A stretch of 64,000 bases of DNA from NCBI RefSeq assembly GCF_000970675.1, contig NZ_LAJA01000007.1, positions 248,001 to 312,000 on the forward strand, read 5' to 3'. Each line of letters starts with the position of its first letter. Position 1 is the stretch's first letter. This DNA is from Domibacillus tundrae (GTDB taxonomy: Bacteria > Bacillota > Bacilli > Bacillales > Domibacillaceae). A program made the position numbers and the translations under genes. The notes beneath the pieces are model-generated. The model saw nothing but the letters and a program-made list of their open reading frames with translations, was not told where the DNA came from and made no database searches. Of the stretch, positions 15,974-25,281 are shown one piece after another.

Positions 15974-17788
15974 TTAACCCAGAAGATTTTCCATTTCTTC
16001 TAACGATTCTTCAAATACAAGGCAAGCCGCTTCAATGGCCTCAGCTTCTGTCATATCAACGCCAGCCCGTTTCAATACCTCAATCGGATCTGACGCGCTG
16101 CCTGCTTTTAGAAATTCATTAATATAGCGCTCTGCCGCCGGCTCCCCATCTTTTAAAATTTGGGAAGACAATGCAATAGCGGCGCTTAACCCGGTTGCAT
16201 ATTGATACACATAATAATTGTAGTAAAAATGCGGAATGCGCGCCCATTCCAGTGCAATTTCTTCATCAATGACCATATCGTCGCCGAAATACTTTTTATT
16301 CAGTTCGTAATAGGCTGCGCTTAACCCATCCGCTGTCAGTGCTTCACCGTTTTGTGCTTTTTCATGCACTAAATGCTCAAATTCAGCGAACATCGTCTGG
16401 CGGAATACAGTGCCGCGGAATGTTTCAAGAAAATGATTCAGCAAGTAGATGCGTTTTTTCTCATCTTCGGTTGTTTTCAGCAAGTAGTCGTTTAAAATCG
16501 ATTCATTGCATGTTGACGCCACTTCTGCAACAAAAATCGAATAATCCCCATAAATGTATGGCTGATTTCCACGTGTGTAGTAGCTGTGAATGCTATGGCC
16601 AAATTCATGCGCCAGCGTAAACAAATTGTTCACGTTATCCTGCCAGTTCATTAACACGTATGGATTCGTGCCATATGCGCCTGATGAATACGCCCCGCTT
16701 CGTTTTCCTTTATTTTCAACGACGTCTACCCAGCGGCTTTGGAGACCTTTTGTTAAAATATCATTGTACTCTTTCCCGAGCGGCTGCAAGCCTTTTTGAA
16801 GCAAGTCTTTCGCTTCGTCATACGTGACGTCAAATTTGCCTTCTGCCACCAATGGTGTGTACAAATCGTACATGTGCAGCTTGTCTAGGCCGAGCACTTT
16901 TTTGCGCAGCGCCACATATCGGTGCAGGAGCGGCAGGTTTTTATTAATTGTGCTGACTAAATTGTCGTATACCGCTTCCGGAATGTGGTTGCGCGATAGT
17001 GCAGCCTCACGTGCACTTCCGTAGTTACGGACTTTTGCCGAAAAATTATCTTTTTTAATTTGACCCGACAGCGTCGACGCAAATGTATTTTTAAATTTCT
17101 CGTATGTCGCATAAACGGCTTTAAAGGCTTCTTCACGCACACGGCGATCAGATGATTCCAAAAAACGCACATAGTTGCCATGTGTAATTTGCACGTTTTC
17201 CCCGTTTTCATCTTGAATAACCGGAAACTCAAGGTCGGCGTTATTCAGCATACCAAACGTTGTACTAGATGAACCGAGTACGTCCGATGCCTGTGCCAGC
17301 AAATTTTCTTCAGCAGCGGACAATATGTGCGGCCGCTGTTTGTTTAAATCATTGAGCACTTTTTTATACAGCCGAAGCGGCTCATAGGACGCAACAAAGC
17401 CATTCACTTTTTCTTCATCGATCAACAAAATTTCCGGATCCGCAAACGAAAGCGCACCAGCAATTTGTGTGTAGAGCATTTTTGCCCGGTCATTCATTCC
17501 TTGATAATGCGCATTTTGTGTATCTTCGTCGTAACGCATATGCGCGTAAGTGTACAGCTTGCCCATTCGTTCAAGCAATGCATCCTGCCAGGCGAAAAAA
17601 GAATGCATCTGTTCCGCGCTGTCACCGAGCGTTCCATTATATGACGCAGCTTCTCCGGCGAGCATCTGAATTACTTTAAACTCTTCTTCCCACAACTCAT
17701 CCGTTTCAAAAATGTCTTCAAGACGCCATTTTAGCTCTTCTGCTACTTCAGAGCGAGCCGGAAGCTGTTTCACTTGATTGTCTGCCAT
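15974..17788 (-). CDS. pepF: Oligoendopeptidase F
   Basis: A 604-residue cytoplasmic M3-family zinc metallopeptidase that cuts short peptides. The zinc-binding HExxH is LAHEFGHSIHSYY near residue 390, and the third ligand Glu is in VAEVASTCNE about 25 residues later. The N-terminal helical PepF domain (LPARSEVAEELKWRLEDIFE) and the length agree with the family. The ATG at 17788 follows AGGGAGG. It lies downstream of coiA on the same strand with a 65-nt gap. The homologue in the same B. subtilis district is yjbG. Confidence 0.95.
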   Translation of the reverse strand: MADNQVKQLPARSEVAEELKWRLEDIFETDELWEEEFKVIQMLAGEAASYNGTLGDSAEQMHSFFAWQDALLERMGKLYTYAHMRYDEDTQNAHYQGMNDRAKMLYTQIAGALSFADPEILLIDEEKVNGFVASYEPLRLYKKVLNDLNKQRPHILSAAEENLLAQASDVLGSSSTTFGMLNNADLEFPVIQDENGENVQITHGNYVRFLESSDRRVREEAFKAVYATYEKFKNTFASTLSGQIKKDNFSAKVRNYGSAREAALSRNHIPEAVYDNLVSTINKNLPLLHRYVALRKKVLGLDKLHMYDLYTPLVAEGKFDVTYDEAKDLLQKGLQPLGKEYNDILTKGLQSRWVDVVENKGKRSGAYSSGAYGTNPYVLMNWQDNVNNLFTLAHEFGHSIHSYYTRGNQPYIYGDYSIFVAEVASTCNESILNDYLLKTTEDEKKRIYLLNHFLETFRGTVFRQTMFAEFEHLVHEKAQNGEALTADGLSAAYYELNKKYFGDDMVIDEEIALEWARIPHFYYNYYVYQYATGLSAAIALSSQILKDGEPAAERYINEFLKAGSASDPIEVLKRAGVDMTEAEAIEAACLVFEESLEEMENLLG

Positions 17789-17853
17789 TCAAAAAACCTC
17801 CCTTTCTGTATAACCATTCTCCTTCCTTATTATATATTCCTTTCTTTTTCACC

Positions 17854-18972
17854 TCAAAAAATTAGCTTACTGATAACAGTTGCACTGAACGTATTCATAA
17901 ATGCTTTTTCATTTTGCAGCTTTGCCCCCATTGACGTGCTGTCCGTTAAATTCTCTTCCCCCAACAAATAAAGCAGTGCTGTATATTCTTTCGCCGCCGT
18001 CTCTGCTGTCATTCCATCTGCGAGCGGCAATAGCTGCTCTTTTAAGTGACCAAGTTCAATCCGTTGCCGTACTGTTTCTTCTGCCGGCCGCTTCTTCCAA
18101 TCCATCAAAATATAAAACTGCCATTCAGCCGGGTGATTACGGATTGCCCTGCCACTCCGAACCGGCAATCCGATTTGTTCCGGAAGCAAATATGGATTAC
18201 GCCCTTCTGCGTACACTGCTTTAAAAAATGGGTGACGGCGGGCATTTTGAAAGTAAAGCGCCCGGTCCATCCATTTCCGCTTTTCATCAAAAAACGCTTT
18301 TAAGGAAAAAGCATGCTTTCCTTTAACCTCGGCAGACGGCGGAAAAGACATGTCTTTCATTTTAATAAAACGCCGTTCTGCTGCACAAAGCGACGGCGTT
18401 ACCGGAATAATCCGTCCGTAAACCGTAAAACCTTTCCTATCAGGACAGTAAGAAATGAAGTAAAAGCCAAGCTGTGGATGATAGCGCAAAAAAAGCCGCT
18501 GAAAAGGTGTCAACTTAATATAACTCCCTTTTCTCTCTACCGGCTTGCCGCCATAAATCCAAAACGGAGTCATGCCGCGCGTCGTGTATTTATCTGTCCG
18601 TTCTTTAAACAGCGCAGCAGAAATCGTTGAACATTGAAATTCGACAGCGATTTTCCCGGATAAAATATCGGGACGCTGCGAGCCATCAGGAAGGCGCGCT
18701 TCCATTTTGGCATCCGCTGTTGTCGTGATCCATTGAAATAAGTCTGCTTTTCCGGCAAGATGCCGGGGAGATTCATGTTCCGAGAAAGAGTCACAAGAAG
18801 ATTGAGACGTGTGGGCAAAATGGGGAATATTGACGTCACCTGCTTTGACAATCAAGGAGCCCCCGCATTGCGGGCAAAAATGGGGAATTTCTTTTAGATG
18901 AATCGCTAATGACTTCGCTTCTGGTCCAGCCAGCACAACGGATCGTCCGTGTGCATCAACTGCCGACAGCAT
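17854..18972 (-). CDS. coiA: Competence protein CoiA
   Basis: A 372-residue CoiA, a competence-induced nuclease-like protein that promotes recombination of incoming DNA. A zinc-finger-like segment (HFCPQCGGSLIVKAGDVNIPHFAH) lies near residue 45, followed by a nuclease-like core with RPDILSGKIAVEFQCSTIS and a conserved FWIYGG segment. The start at 18972 is preferred over the ATG at 18978 because GGAGAGG is then 9 nt away and the family starts ML-A. It lies between mecA and pepF, as in B. subtilis. No clear ComK box was found upstream. Confidence 0.92.
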   Translation of the reverse strand: MLSAVDAHGRSVVLAGPEAKSLAIHLKEIPHFCPQCGGSLIVKAGDVNIPHFAHTSQSSCDSFSEHESPRHLAGKADLFQWITTTADAKMEARLPDGSQRPDILSGKIAVEFQCSTISAALFKERTDKYTTRGMTPFWIYGGKPVERKGSYIKLTPFQRLFLRYHPQLGFYFISYCPDRKGFTVYGRIIPVTPSLCAAERRFIKMKDMSFPPSAEVKGKHAFSLKAFFDEKRKWMDRALYFQNARRHPFFKAVYAEGRNPYLLPEQIGLPVRSGRAIRNHPAEWQFYILMDWKKRPAEETVRQRIELGHLKEQLLPLADGMTAETAAKEYTALLYLLGEENLTDSTSMGAKLQNEKAFMNTFSATVISKLIF

Positions 18973-19036
18973 ACACATCCTCTCCTTTCTTAGTGTACGA
19001 TTCGACAATACTCCGCAAGTTCCTTCTTTTTTTCAT

Positions 19037-19072
19037 AAAAAAACACCCTCTTGATAACTCATCAAGAGGATG
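19037..19072 (-). terminator. Terminator after mecA
   Basis: CATCCTCTTGAT / ATCAAGAGGGTG on the minus strand with seven T residues, directly after the mecA stop and before coiA. Confidence 0.88.
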
Positions 19073-19076
19073 CGGA

Positions 19077-19718
19077 TTATGAAAAGTATTGACGAACCGT
19101 CTGGAACACATTTTCCGGCATAACGCATTTGCCGTATTCCTGAAGTGTATGGATCGTCATGCGGGATTCGTGTGTATATTCAAGCAGCATGCTGAGCGCA
19201 TCGTCGATCTCTTCTTCCTGAAAGCTCTCTTCGTTAAACTCAACAAATAAGTAATAGCGATTTTCGTGCGCATACAAGGAAGTGGTTAAGTGATCGAGAC
19301 CGCCGCGGCTGCTAAGCGCAATCACGTCTTCAAAATCACGGAAAGCAAGAACGAAATCAAGTGGTGAATCGTCTTCTTCCGAACGATCAAAATGCTCTTC
19401 CAACAAGTCTTCAATCTGGCCGCTTACATCCATTTTATCGCTTGTGAAAGGCAGCTCCAGGCGCTGTCCATCTTTCGTCAAATTCGCCTGTGTCACTAAA
19501 ATTTCGAGCCCTTTATCAAGTGCATGCACTTGAATCCAAAGCGGTCCATCCACTGTGAAATCTTCTTCGTCGTGGACTTCCTCCATCATATCCCAGAACA
19601 GTTCTTCGCTGCGTTCCCGGTTATACCAGATTTCTTCGCGGTCAAAGCCCCGTTCTTCTATATCAATGTATGATATGAAAAACTTCACCGTATTATCATT
19701 AATGCGTTCAATCTCCAT
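19077..19718 (-). CDS. mecA: Adaptor protein MecA
   Basis: A 213-residue MecA, the adaptor that brings ComK (and other targets) to the ClpC unfoldase for ClpP degradation and so holds competence off. The N-terminal substrate-binding domain (MEIERINDNTVKFFISYIDI, WDMMEEVHDEEDF) is followed by an acidic linker and the C-terminal ClpC-binding domain ending LQEYGKCVMPENVFQTVRQYF. The start at 19718 has AAGGGAGAG 7 nt upstream; an upstream ATG at 19739 does not. Its target ComK is encoded 30 kb away in this window. Confidence 0.95.
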   Translation of the reverse strand: MEIERINDNTVKFFISYIDIEERGFDREEIWYNRERSEELFWDMMEEVHDEEDFTVDGPLWIQVHALDKGLEILVTQANLTKDGQRLELPFTSDKMDVSGQIEDLLEEHFDRSEEDDSPLDFVLAFRDFEDVIALSSRGGLDHLTTSLYAHENRYYLFVEFNEESFQEEEIDDALSMLLEYTHESRMTIHTLQEYGKCVMPENVFQTVRQYFS

Positions 19719-19888
19719 TGTGCGGTCTCTCCCTTCCATTTAGAGGGTTCACAGGGTTGCGGAAACAAATGCCCCATCCCTTTGTTCTATTGTATGATAA
19801 ACAAGATGTAAATGAAAATAGAAAGACTCCGTTGTCTGCACATTCTAACTGAATTTTTTGCATTCTTCAAGTCAAAATAAACAAAAAA

Positions 19889-19921
19889 TAAAAAAAATCC
19901 CTGCATATCGAGCAGGAATCT
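19889..19921 (-). terminator. Terminator after spxA
   Basis: GATTCCTGC / GCAGGGATT on the minus strand (positions 19897-19919), followed by a T-rich run, about 12 nt past the spxA stop. Confidence 0.75.
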
Positions 19922-19932
19922 TTCTTTGTTAA

Positions 19933-20328
19933 TTAATTAACCATACGCTGAGCTTCAAGCAGCTGGAATGTGCGGACTTTCCGCGGTAAGAAGCGACGAA
20001 TCTCATCTTCATTATATCCAACTTGCAGACGCTTTTCATCCATAATAATTGGACGGCGAAGCAAGCCTGGGTTTTGGCGAATCAGTTCAAACAAATCTTG
20101 AAGCGGAAGCGTTTCAAGATCAACATTCAATTTTTGGAAAATTTTCGAACGTGTTGAAATGATTTCATCCGTTCCATCCTCCGTCATACGCAAAATCTCT
20201 TTAATTTCATCAATGCTTAATGGTTCTGAGAAAATATTGCGTTCCACGTAAGGAATTTCGTGCTCTTCTAACCATGCTTTCGCTTTTCGGCAAGATGTGC
20301 AGCTTGGTGATGTGTATAGTGTAACCAT
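19933..20328 (-). CDS. spxA: Transcriptional regulator SpxA
   Basis: A 131-residue ArsC-like regulator that binds the RNA polymerase alpha C-terminal domain and switches on thiol-stress genes. The redox switch CxxC is SCTSCRKAK (Cys 10 and 13), and [24 protein letters not shown] is the typical C-terminal region. Its level is set by SpxH and ClpXP; spxH is in this window. A 230-nt upstream region with a TATAAT box separates it from yjbC. The overall order yjbC-spxA-mecA is as in B. subtilis. Confidence 0.96.
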   Translation of the reverse strand: MVTLYTSPSCTSCRKAKAWLEEHEIPYVERNIFSEPLSIDEIKEILRMTEDGTDEIISTRSKIFQKLNVDLETLPLQDLFELIRQNPGLLRRPIIMDEKRLQVGYNEDEIRRFLPRKVRTFQLLEAQRMVN

Positions 20329-20440
20329 TCCTCATTCACACTCCTTAAATAAAATGTATAATACCTGTCAATTTGAGGAATTGAACGTTCATGGAGATTT
20401 CAAGTGTAAGTGAAACTCCTCAACAACCGGCTACGTATGT

Positions 20441-20469
20441 ATTATACCACGAAATGACAACCAATTGAA
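20441..20469 (-). promoter_or_regulatory. Candidate promoter of spxA
   Basis: On the minus strand TTCAAT (20464-20469) and a perfect TATAAT (20441-20446, preceded by GTGG) are 17 nt apart. It is about 110 nt upstream of spxA. Part of the leader, GGAGTTTCA / TGAAATCTCC, can form a hairpin. Confidence 0.5.
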
Positions 20470-20560
20470 TATCATTTTCATTTATAAATACGAAATATAT
20501 TTGCTTACAAATACATTGTACCCGGAGTATGTGTCAACTAAACGTCAAAGCTTCATTTTT

Positions 20561-21142
20561 TCAAACTTTTTCAAATGGTTCAAGAATGTCTTCATTTCTC
20601 TCTTCCTTAAAAGAAAGCGCTTCGTCTACTGGCGCAAATGATGCCCCGTAAATTTCTTTGTCCTTATACTTATGAATATCACGGTACGTCTGCACCATTG
20701 CTTCATAAATAGCTTCTTCATCCGCCGCGTTCGGACTCCAGTAAAGAATTTCCATAACCGTCTCCTGGCCGGTTGCCAGCGAACGGCGGCGATAGCCAAT
20801 TTTCGATGCATGCTGAAATTCTTCACGTGCGTAAAAACGAAGGCGTTTTTCCGTATCGGTTTCATCATATTGTACCGGTTCGACCTCGAGGATGACCGGT
20901 TTGTTTTTCGACTTTAGCTTATCCACTAATTTTCTGCCAAGACCTTGCCCGCGTGCATCCTTAGACACAAAAAGATAGTCGACGAAAACAAACCCGTTAA
21001 ACTCCACGTAAATGAGTACGTGATTCGGTCCCTCATCTTTATGATATACGTCGCCTCGTTCGCTCAGCAACACGTCCATCTGTTCTTTTGATTTCATTTC
21101 TTCAATCGGAAAGTATTGATTCAATTTTTCATACCAGCTCAT
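20561..21142 (-). CDS. yjbC: GNAT-family acetyltransferase YjbC
   Basis: A 193-residue GNAT acetyltransferase. The acetyl-CoA-binding segment is VDYLFVSKDARGQGLGRKLVDKL near residues 60-82, followed by PVILEVEPVQ and the FYAREEF that ends the fold. In B. subtilis yjbC precedes spx and the two are partly cotranscribed, so the neighbourhood is conserved. The substrate is unknown. The start at 21142 follows AAGGAGAAATGC; an ATG farther upstream at 21214 lacks a ribosome site. Confidence 0.87.
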   Translation of the reverse strand: MSWYEKLNQYFPIEEMKSKEQMDVLLSERGDVYHKDEGPNHVLIYVEFNGFVFVDYLFVSKDARGQGLGRKLVDKLKSKNKPVILEVEPVQYDETDTEKRLRFYAREEFQHASKIGYRRRSLATGQETVMEILYWSPNAADEEAIYEAMVQTYRDIHKYKDKEIYGASFAPVDEALSFKEERNEDILEPFEKV

Positions 21143-21224
21143 GCATTTCTCCTTCGTGTTCCTGTATTTTGTCCTTCTCAATATAGTATAAACATATTTC
21201 CACGCTTTAAACAAACCACTATGA

Positions 21225-21251
21225 GAAAAACGGCCGTTTAACGGGCCGTTT
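21225..21251 (-). terminator. Terminator of the opp operon, inside the end of oppF
   Basis: AAACGGCC / GGCCGTTT around CGTTAAAC on the minus strand, followed by TTTTTC. The 5' arm uses the last oppF codons. Confidence 0.8.
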
Positions 21252-22176
21252 CATATGTTTCCTGGTACTTTTTCATTTCTTTTTCCGAACAGTAAACGTA
21301 ATGTCCTGGTGCTACCTCGCGCATTTCCACTACATCGTCTGCACTGTACCCGTGCACATCTGGAGAGTAAACTTTACGTGTGCGGCTGCGTTCATAATCC
21401 GGGTCTGGCAGCGGAATCGCCGACAGAAGCGACTTCGTATACGGATGAAGCGGATTTTTGTACAACACGTCACTCGGTGCAAGTTCAACAAGCTTGCCAA
21501 AATACATAACACCAATCCGATCGGAAATGTATTTAACCATCGATAAATCATGAGCGATAAACAAATACGTTAAGCCTTTTTCTTTTTGCAGCTTTTTCAT
21601 CAGGTTAACGACCTGTGCCTGAATCGACACATCCAATGCCGAAATCGGCTCATCGGCGATGATAAAGTCTGGCTCCACCGCTAGTGCACGGGCGATGCCA
21701 AGACGCTGACGCTGTCCACCGGAGAATTCATGCGGATACCGGCTTGCGTGTTCCTGGTTTAAACCAACTGTCTCAAGCAGTTCGTATACTTTTTTCATCC
21801 GCTCTTCTTTGGACTTGGCTAATCCGTGTATATCAATGCCTTCTGCGATAATATCCGCGACTTTCATGCGTGGATTTAGCGAAGCGTAAGGATCCTGGAA
21901 AATCATTTGCATTTTGCGGTTAAACTGCATTAATTCTTTTCGCGACTTTTTCCCGTGCACATTTTCTCCGTTAAACAGCACCTGGCCGTCAGTTGCGTCG
22001 TACAACCGGATCATTGTCCGCCCGGTGGTAGATTTCCCGCAGCCGGATTCCCCGACAAGACCAAGCGTTTCCCCTTTGTAAATATCAAAGGAAACATCGT
22101 CAACTGCTTTGACCATATTTGGCTTTCCTTCATTAAAATATTGCTTTAACCCTTTAATTTCGAGAAGTTTATCCAT
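21238..22176 (-). CDS. oppF: Oligopeptide ABC transporter ATP-binding protein OppF
   Basis: A 312-residue ATPase, one half of the energising pair of the oligopeptide importer. Walker A is GESGCGKST near residue 44, the ABC signature is SGGQRQR and Walker B ends IIADEP. The C-terminal oligopeptide/dipeptide extension contains NPLHPYTKSLLSAIPLPDP. It overlaps the end of oppD by 8 nt. It is the last gene of the operon oppA-B-C-D-F. Confidence 0.95.
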   Translation of the reverse strand: MDKLLEIKGLKQYFNEGKPNMVKAVDDVSFDIYKGETLGLVGESGCGKSTTGRTMIRLYDATDGQVLFNGENVHGKKSRKELMQFNRKMQMIFQDPYASLNPRMKVADIIAEGIDIHGLAKSKEERMKKVYELLETVGLNQEHASRYPHEFSGGQRQRLGIARALAVEPDFIIADEPISALDVSIQAQVVNLMKKLQKEKGLTYLFIAHDLSMVKYISDRIGVMYFGKLVELAPSDVLYKNPLHPYTKSLLSAIPLPDPDYERSRTRKVYSPDVHGYSADDVVEMREVAPGHYVYCSEKEMKKYQETYETAR

Positions 22177-23245
22177 TGTCTACTCCCTCCCCGGCCAGTA
22201 CTGGCTTTTCATAATTCCCCGGCATCGAGCGGCGCTGCAGCTTTACAATTTCAGGTGGTTCTACATGCGGTGCCTGTTCATGCAGCAGCCACGATTTTAC
22301 AAAATGCGTGTCCGATACCTTGTATAGGGGCGGCTCCTGTTCAAAATCAATGGCCATTGCATATTCGCTTCTGAGGGCAAACGCGTCGCCTTTTGGCGGA
22401 TTAATCAAGTCTGGCGGTGTTCCGGGAATTGCGCGAAGCTCTGCCTCGTGGTCGGTGTCTGGACTCGGCATGGAGGAAAGCAGTCCCCATGTATATGGAT
22501 GTCTTGGGTCATAGAAGATTTCATCTACTGTGCCTGTTTCAACAATTTGCCCGCCATACATAACGGCTACACGATCGGCCACATTTGCGACCACCCCAAG
22601 GTCATGGGTAATAAAAATAATCGCTGTATCGATCTTTTTTTGCAATTCCTTCATTAATTCTAAAATCTGCGCTTGAATCGTGACATCAAGAGCCGTTGTC
22701 GGTTCATCCGCGATCAACACTTTCGGGTTGCAAGCAAGCGCGATCGCAATCACGATCCGCTGGCGCTGGCCGCCGGAAAACTGGTGCGGGAACTGCTTCA
22801 TGCGCATCTCCGGGTTTTGCAGGCCGACCAGCACTAACAGTTCAGCTGCCCGCTTGTGGGCTTCCTGCTTGCTCAGCTTTTGGTGCTTCATAAGCGGCTC
22901 CATAATTTGCTTGCCAATTTTCATCGTTGGATTCAAGGATGTCATCGGATCTTGAAAAATCATCGACATTTCTTTCCCGCGAATTTTTTCCATTTCCCTT
23001 TCAGACAGATGGGCAAGATCCCGGCCGTCAAACAAAATCTGCCCTTGCTTAATACGGCCAGGCGGGTTTGGAATCAGCCTCATAAGCGCTTTTGTTGTGA
23101 CCGATTTGCCCGAGCCGGATTCCCCGACAATCGCAAGCGTTTCTCCTTTTTCTAAATGAAAATCGACTCCTCTTACCGCCTGCACTTCACCGGCGTGCAA
23201 ATCAAACGATACGTGCAAGTCTTTTACATCTAATACCTTTTCCAT
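22169..23245 (-). CDS. oppD: Oligopeptide ABC transporter ATP-binding protein OppD
   Basis: A 358-residue ATPase partner of OppF. Walker A is GESGSGKSV near residue 41, the signature SGGQRQRIVIAIAL and Walker B LIADEPTTALD are intact, and the C-terminal oligopeptide-transporter domain includes HPYTWGLLSSMPSPD and IPGTPPDLINPP. The start at 23245 follows AGGAGG. It lies 20 nt after oppC. Confidence 0.95.
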   Translation of the reverse strand: MEKVLDVKDLHVSFDLHAGEVQAVRGVDFHLEKGETLAIVGESGSGKSVTTKALMRLIPNPPGRIKQGQILFDGRDLAHLSEREMEKIRGKEMSMIFQDPMTSLNPTMKIGKQIMEPLMKHQKLSKQEAHKRAAELLVLVGLQNPEMRMKQFPHQFSGGQRQRIVIAIALACNPKVLIADEPTTALDVTIQAQILELMKELQKKIDTAIIFITHDLGVVANVADRVAVMYGGQIVETGTVDEIFYDPRHPYTWGLLSSMPSPDTDHEAELRAIPGTPPDLINPPKGDAFALRSEYAMAIDFEQEPPLYKVSDTHFVKSWLLHEQAPHVEPPEIVKLQRRSMPGNYEKPVLAGEGVDNG

Positions 23246-23265
23246 TCAAACGTCCTCCTTTCTTG

Positions 23266-24273
23266 TTACTTTTTCATTTGTGGATCTAACGCGTCACGAA
23301 GGCCATCCGCCAGCAGGTTAAAGCTTAAAATCAGCAAGCTGATAATAATGGATGGGATAAGCAGCATATGCGGATACAGCTGCATCGACTTAAATCCGTC
23401 GTTTACAAGTGAGCCAAGTGAAGCTTCCGGCGGCGCAATACCAAGGCCGATAAAGCTTAAGAACGCTTCGGTAAAAATCGCACTCGGGATCGTAAACATC
23501 GTTGTGACAATAATCGGGCCCATGACGTTCGGCATTAAATGCTTCCAAATCAGCCGGCTTCCTGATGCACCAAGTGTTCTTGAAGCGAGGACGAACTCTT
23601 GATTTTTCAGCTTCAGAAACTGGCCGCGGACAATGCGGGCCATGCTTACCCAGCCGGTGATCACCATCGCCATCGTAATGGAGAAGATGCCGGGTTCAAA
23701 CACAAGAATAAATAAAATCACGACAATCAAATGAGGAATACCCATGAGGATCTCAATAATCCGCTGCATGACGTTATCCACGCGGCCGCCGTAAAATCCG
23801 GAAATACCGCCGTACGCAATTCCGATTATAAAATCAATCGCTGCGGCAAGAACCCCAATATAAATGGAAATACGCGTTCCATACCAGGCACGTGTCCATA
23901 AATCCCGTCCAAGGTCATCGGTCCCAAACCAGTAGTATTGCTCTACCCCTTTTGATTCGTACAGATCGAAGCCGTCTTTATCACGGCCGTCAAACGGCAG
24001 CCAGTGAATGTTTTCAAGAGCGGCAATCTTTGGCGGAAGTTTTGCATGGGCAATGTTTTGTTCTTTGTACGTATAGTCACTCATGGACGGCCCAAAAATC
24101 GCCATGAACAGAATGATCAAGATCAGGATCAACCCGACAATCGCGCCTTTGTTGCTTCTGAGACGAATCCAGGCATCATGCCAAAAATTCAAGCTCGGAC
24201 GGCCCATTTGCTCTGCTTCATGTGTACGCGATCCTTGAATATCAAATAATTTCGGATCAAGCTTTTGGCTCAT
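23266..24273 (-). CDS. oppC: Oligopeptide ABC transporter permease OppC
   Basis: A 335-residue membrane permease. A cytoplasmic N-terminus precedes the first transmembrane helix (GAIVGLILILIILFMAIFG) at about residue 40, and five more follow. The EAA-type loop that contacts the ATPases reads FVLASRTLGASGSRLIWKHLMPN. The 4-nt overlap of its ATG with the oppB stop shows translational coupling. It is about 30 residues longer than some homologues, mostly in the periplasmic loop around residues 80-115. Confidence 0.94.
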   Translation of the reverse strand: MSQKLDPKLFDIQGSRTHEAEQMGRPSLNFWHDAWIRLRSNKGAIVGLILILIILFMAIFGPSMSDYTYKEQNIAHAKLPPKIAALENIHWLPFDGRDKDGFDLYESKGVEQYYWFGTDDLGRDLWTRAWYGTRISIYIGVLAAAIDFIIGIAYGGISGFYGGRVDNVMQRIIEILMGIPHLIVVILFILVFEPGIFSITMAMVITGWVSMARIVRGQFLKLKNQEFVLASRTLGASGSRLIWKHLMPNVMGPIIVTTMFTIPSAIFTEAFLSFIGLGIAPPEASLGSLVNDGFKSMQLYPHMLLIPSIIISLLILSFNLLADGLRDALDPQMKK

Positions 24274-25202
24274 TTCCGGTCACCTCCACTTACACGAATA
24301 CGCGGATCAATAATGCCGTATAAAATATCGACAATAAATACAACAGCAATAAACAACACACTGTAAAACAAAGTAATTCCCATAATGACCGTATAATCAT
24401 TTGTGTTAATGGAACGGACAAACTGCTCTCCGATTCCTGGAATCGCAAAAATCCGTTCGATAACAAGCGAGCCTGTCATAATGTTGACAGCGAGCGGGCC
24501 GAGCAGCGTAATGATCGGAATGAGTGCATTCCGCAGCGCATGCTTGACCATAATAACCGGTGCACTGACACCTTTTGCCCGCGCAAGCATAATGTAGTCT
24601 GAGTTTAATACTTCAAGAAGCTCCGAGCGCATGTACCTTGCGACAGTCGCAATAACAAAAACGGACAAGGACAGCGTCGGCAGGATTGTGTATTCAAACC
24701 CTTCCCATGAAGCAACCGGGAACCACTGCCACTCAACGCCGAAGTAATATTGAAGAAGACCGGCAAAAACAAAGGACGGAACGGAAATACCGAGTACCGC
24801 TATCGTTGTCGCCGTGTAGTCCCAAATGGTGTTGTGCTTTAATGCAGCAATCAAACCTAAAATAATGCCAACAATTGTCCCGAAGACAATCGCTTGAAAA
24901 CCAAGCTCCGCTGACGGTCCGATTCGTTCCGCAATCATTTGCGCAACCGGTCGGTTGTCATATTGAAACGACAGGCCCAGGTCCCCTTTCAGCAAATTCG
25001 TCATATAGTTTACATATTGAATAGGAAGAGGATCATTCAGTCCATATTTGTCCAAGATAAGTTCCTGCTGTTCCGGAGATAAACGTTCTTGATTCGTAAG
25101 TGGCGAGCCAGGGAGGAGTTTCATTAAGAAGAAGGTAATGGTTGCGATAATGAACAATGTCAGCACCATATAAAATAGTCTTTTTAATGTGTATTTCACC
25201 AT
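24270..25202 (-). CDS. oppB: Oligopeptide ABC transporter permease OppB
   Basis: A 310-residue permease with six predicted membrane helices, beginning MVKYTLKRLFYMVLTLFIIA. The EAA loop is YIMLARAKGVSAPVIMVKHALRNALIPI. It pairs with OppC to form the membrane channel. It follows oppA by about 80 nt and its ATG at 25202 has a GGAGGG ribosome site. Confidence 0.95.
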   Translation of the reverse strand: MVKYTLKRLFYMVLTLFIIATITFFLMKLLPGSPLTNQERLSPEQQELILDKYGLNDPLPIQYVNYMTNLLKGDLGLSFQYDNRPVAQMIAERIGPSAELGFQAIVFGTIVGIILGLIAALKHNTIWDYTATTIAVLGISVPSFVFAGLLQYYFGVEWQWFPVASWEGFEYTILPTLSLSVFVIATVARYMRSELLEVLNSDYIMLARAKGVSAPVIMVKHALRNALIPIITLLGPLAVNIMTGSLVIERIFAIPGIGEQFVRSINTNDYTVIMGITLFYSVLFIAVVFIVDILYGIIDPRIRVSGGDRK

Positions 25203-25281
25203 GACTTGTCCCTCCTTTGCGTCATTTTTTTAACAGGGAAAAGGAGAGCAGGCCGGCTGGCCGTACCCTCCTTTGCTTTAT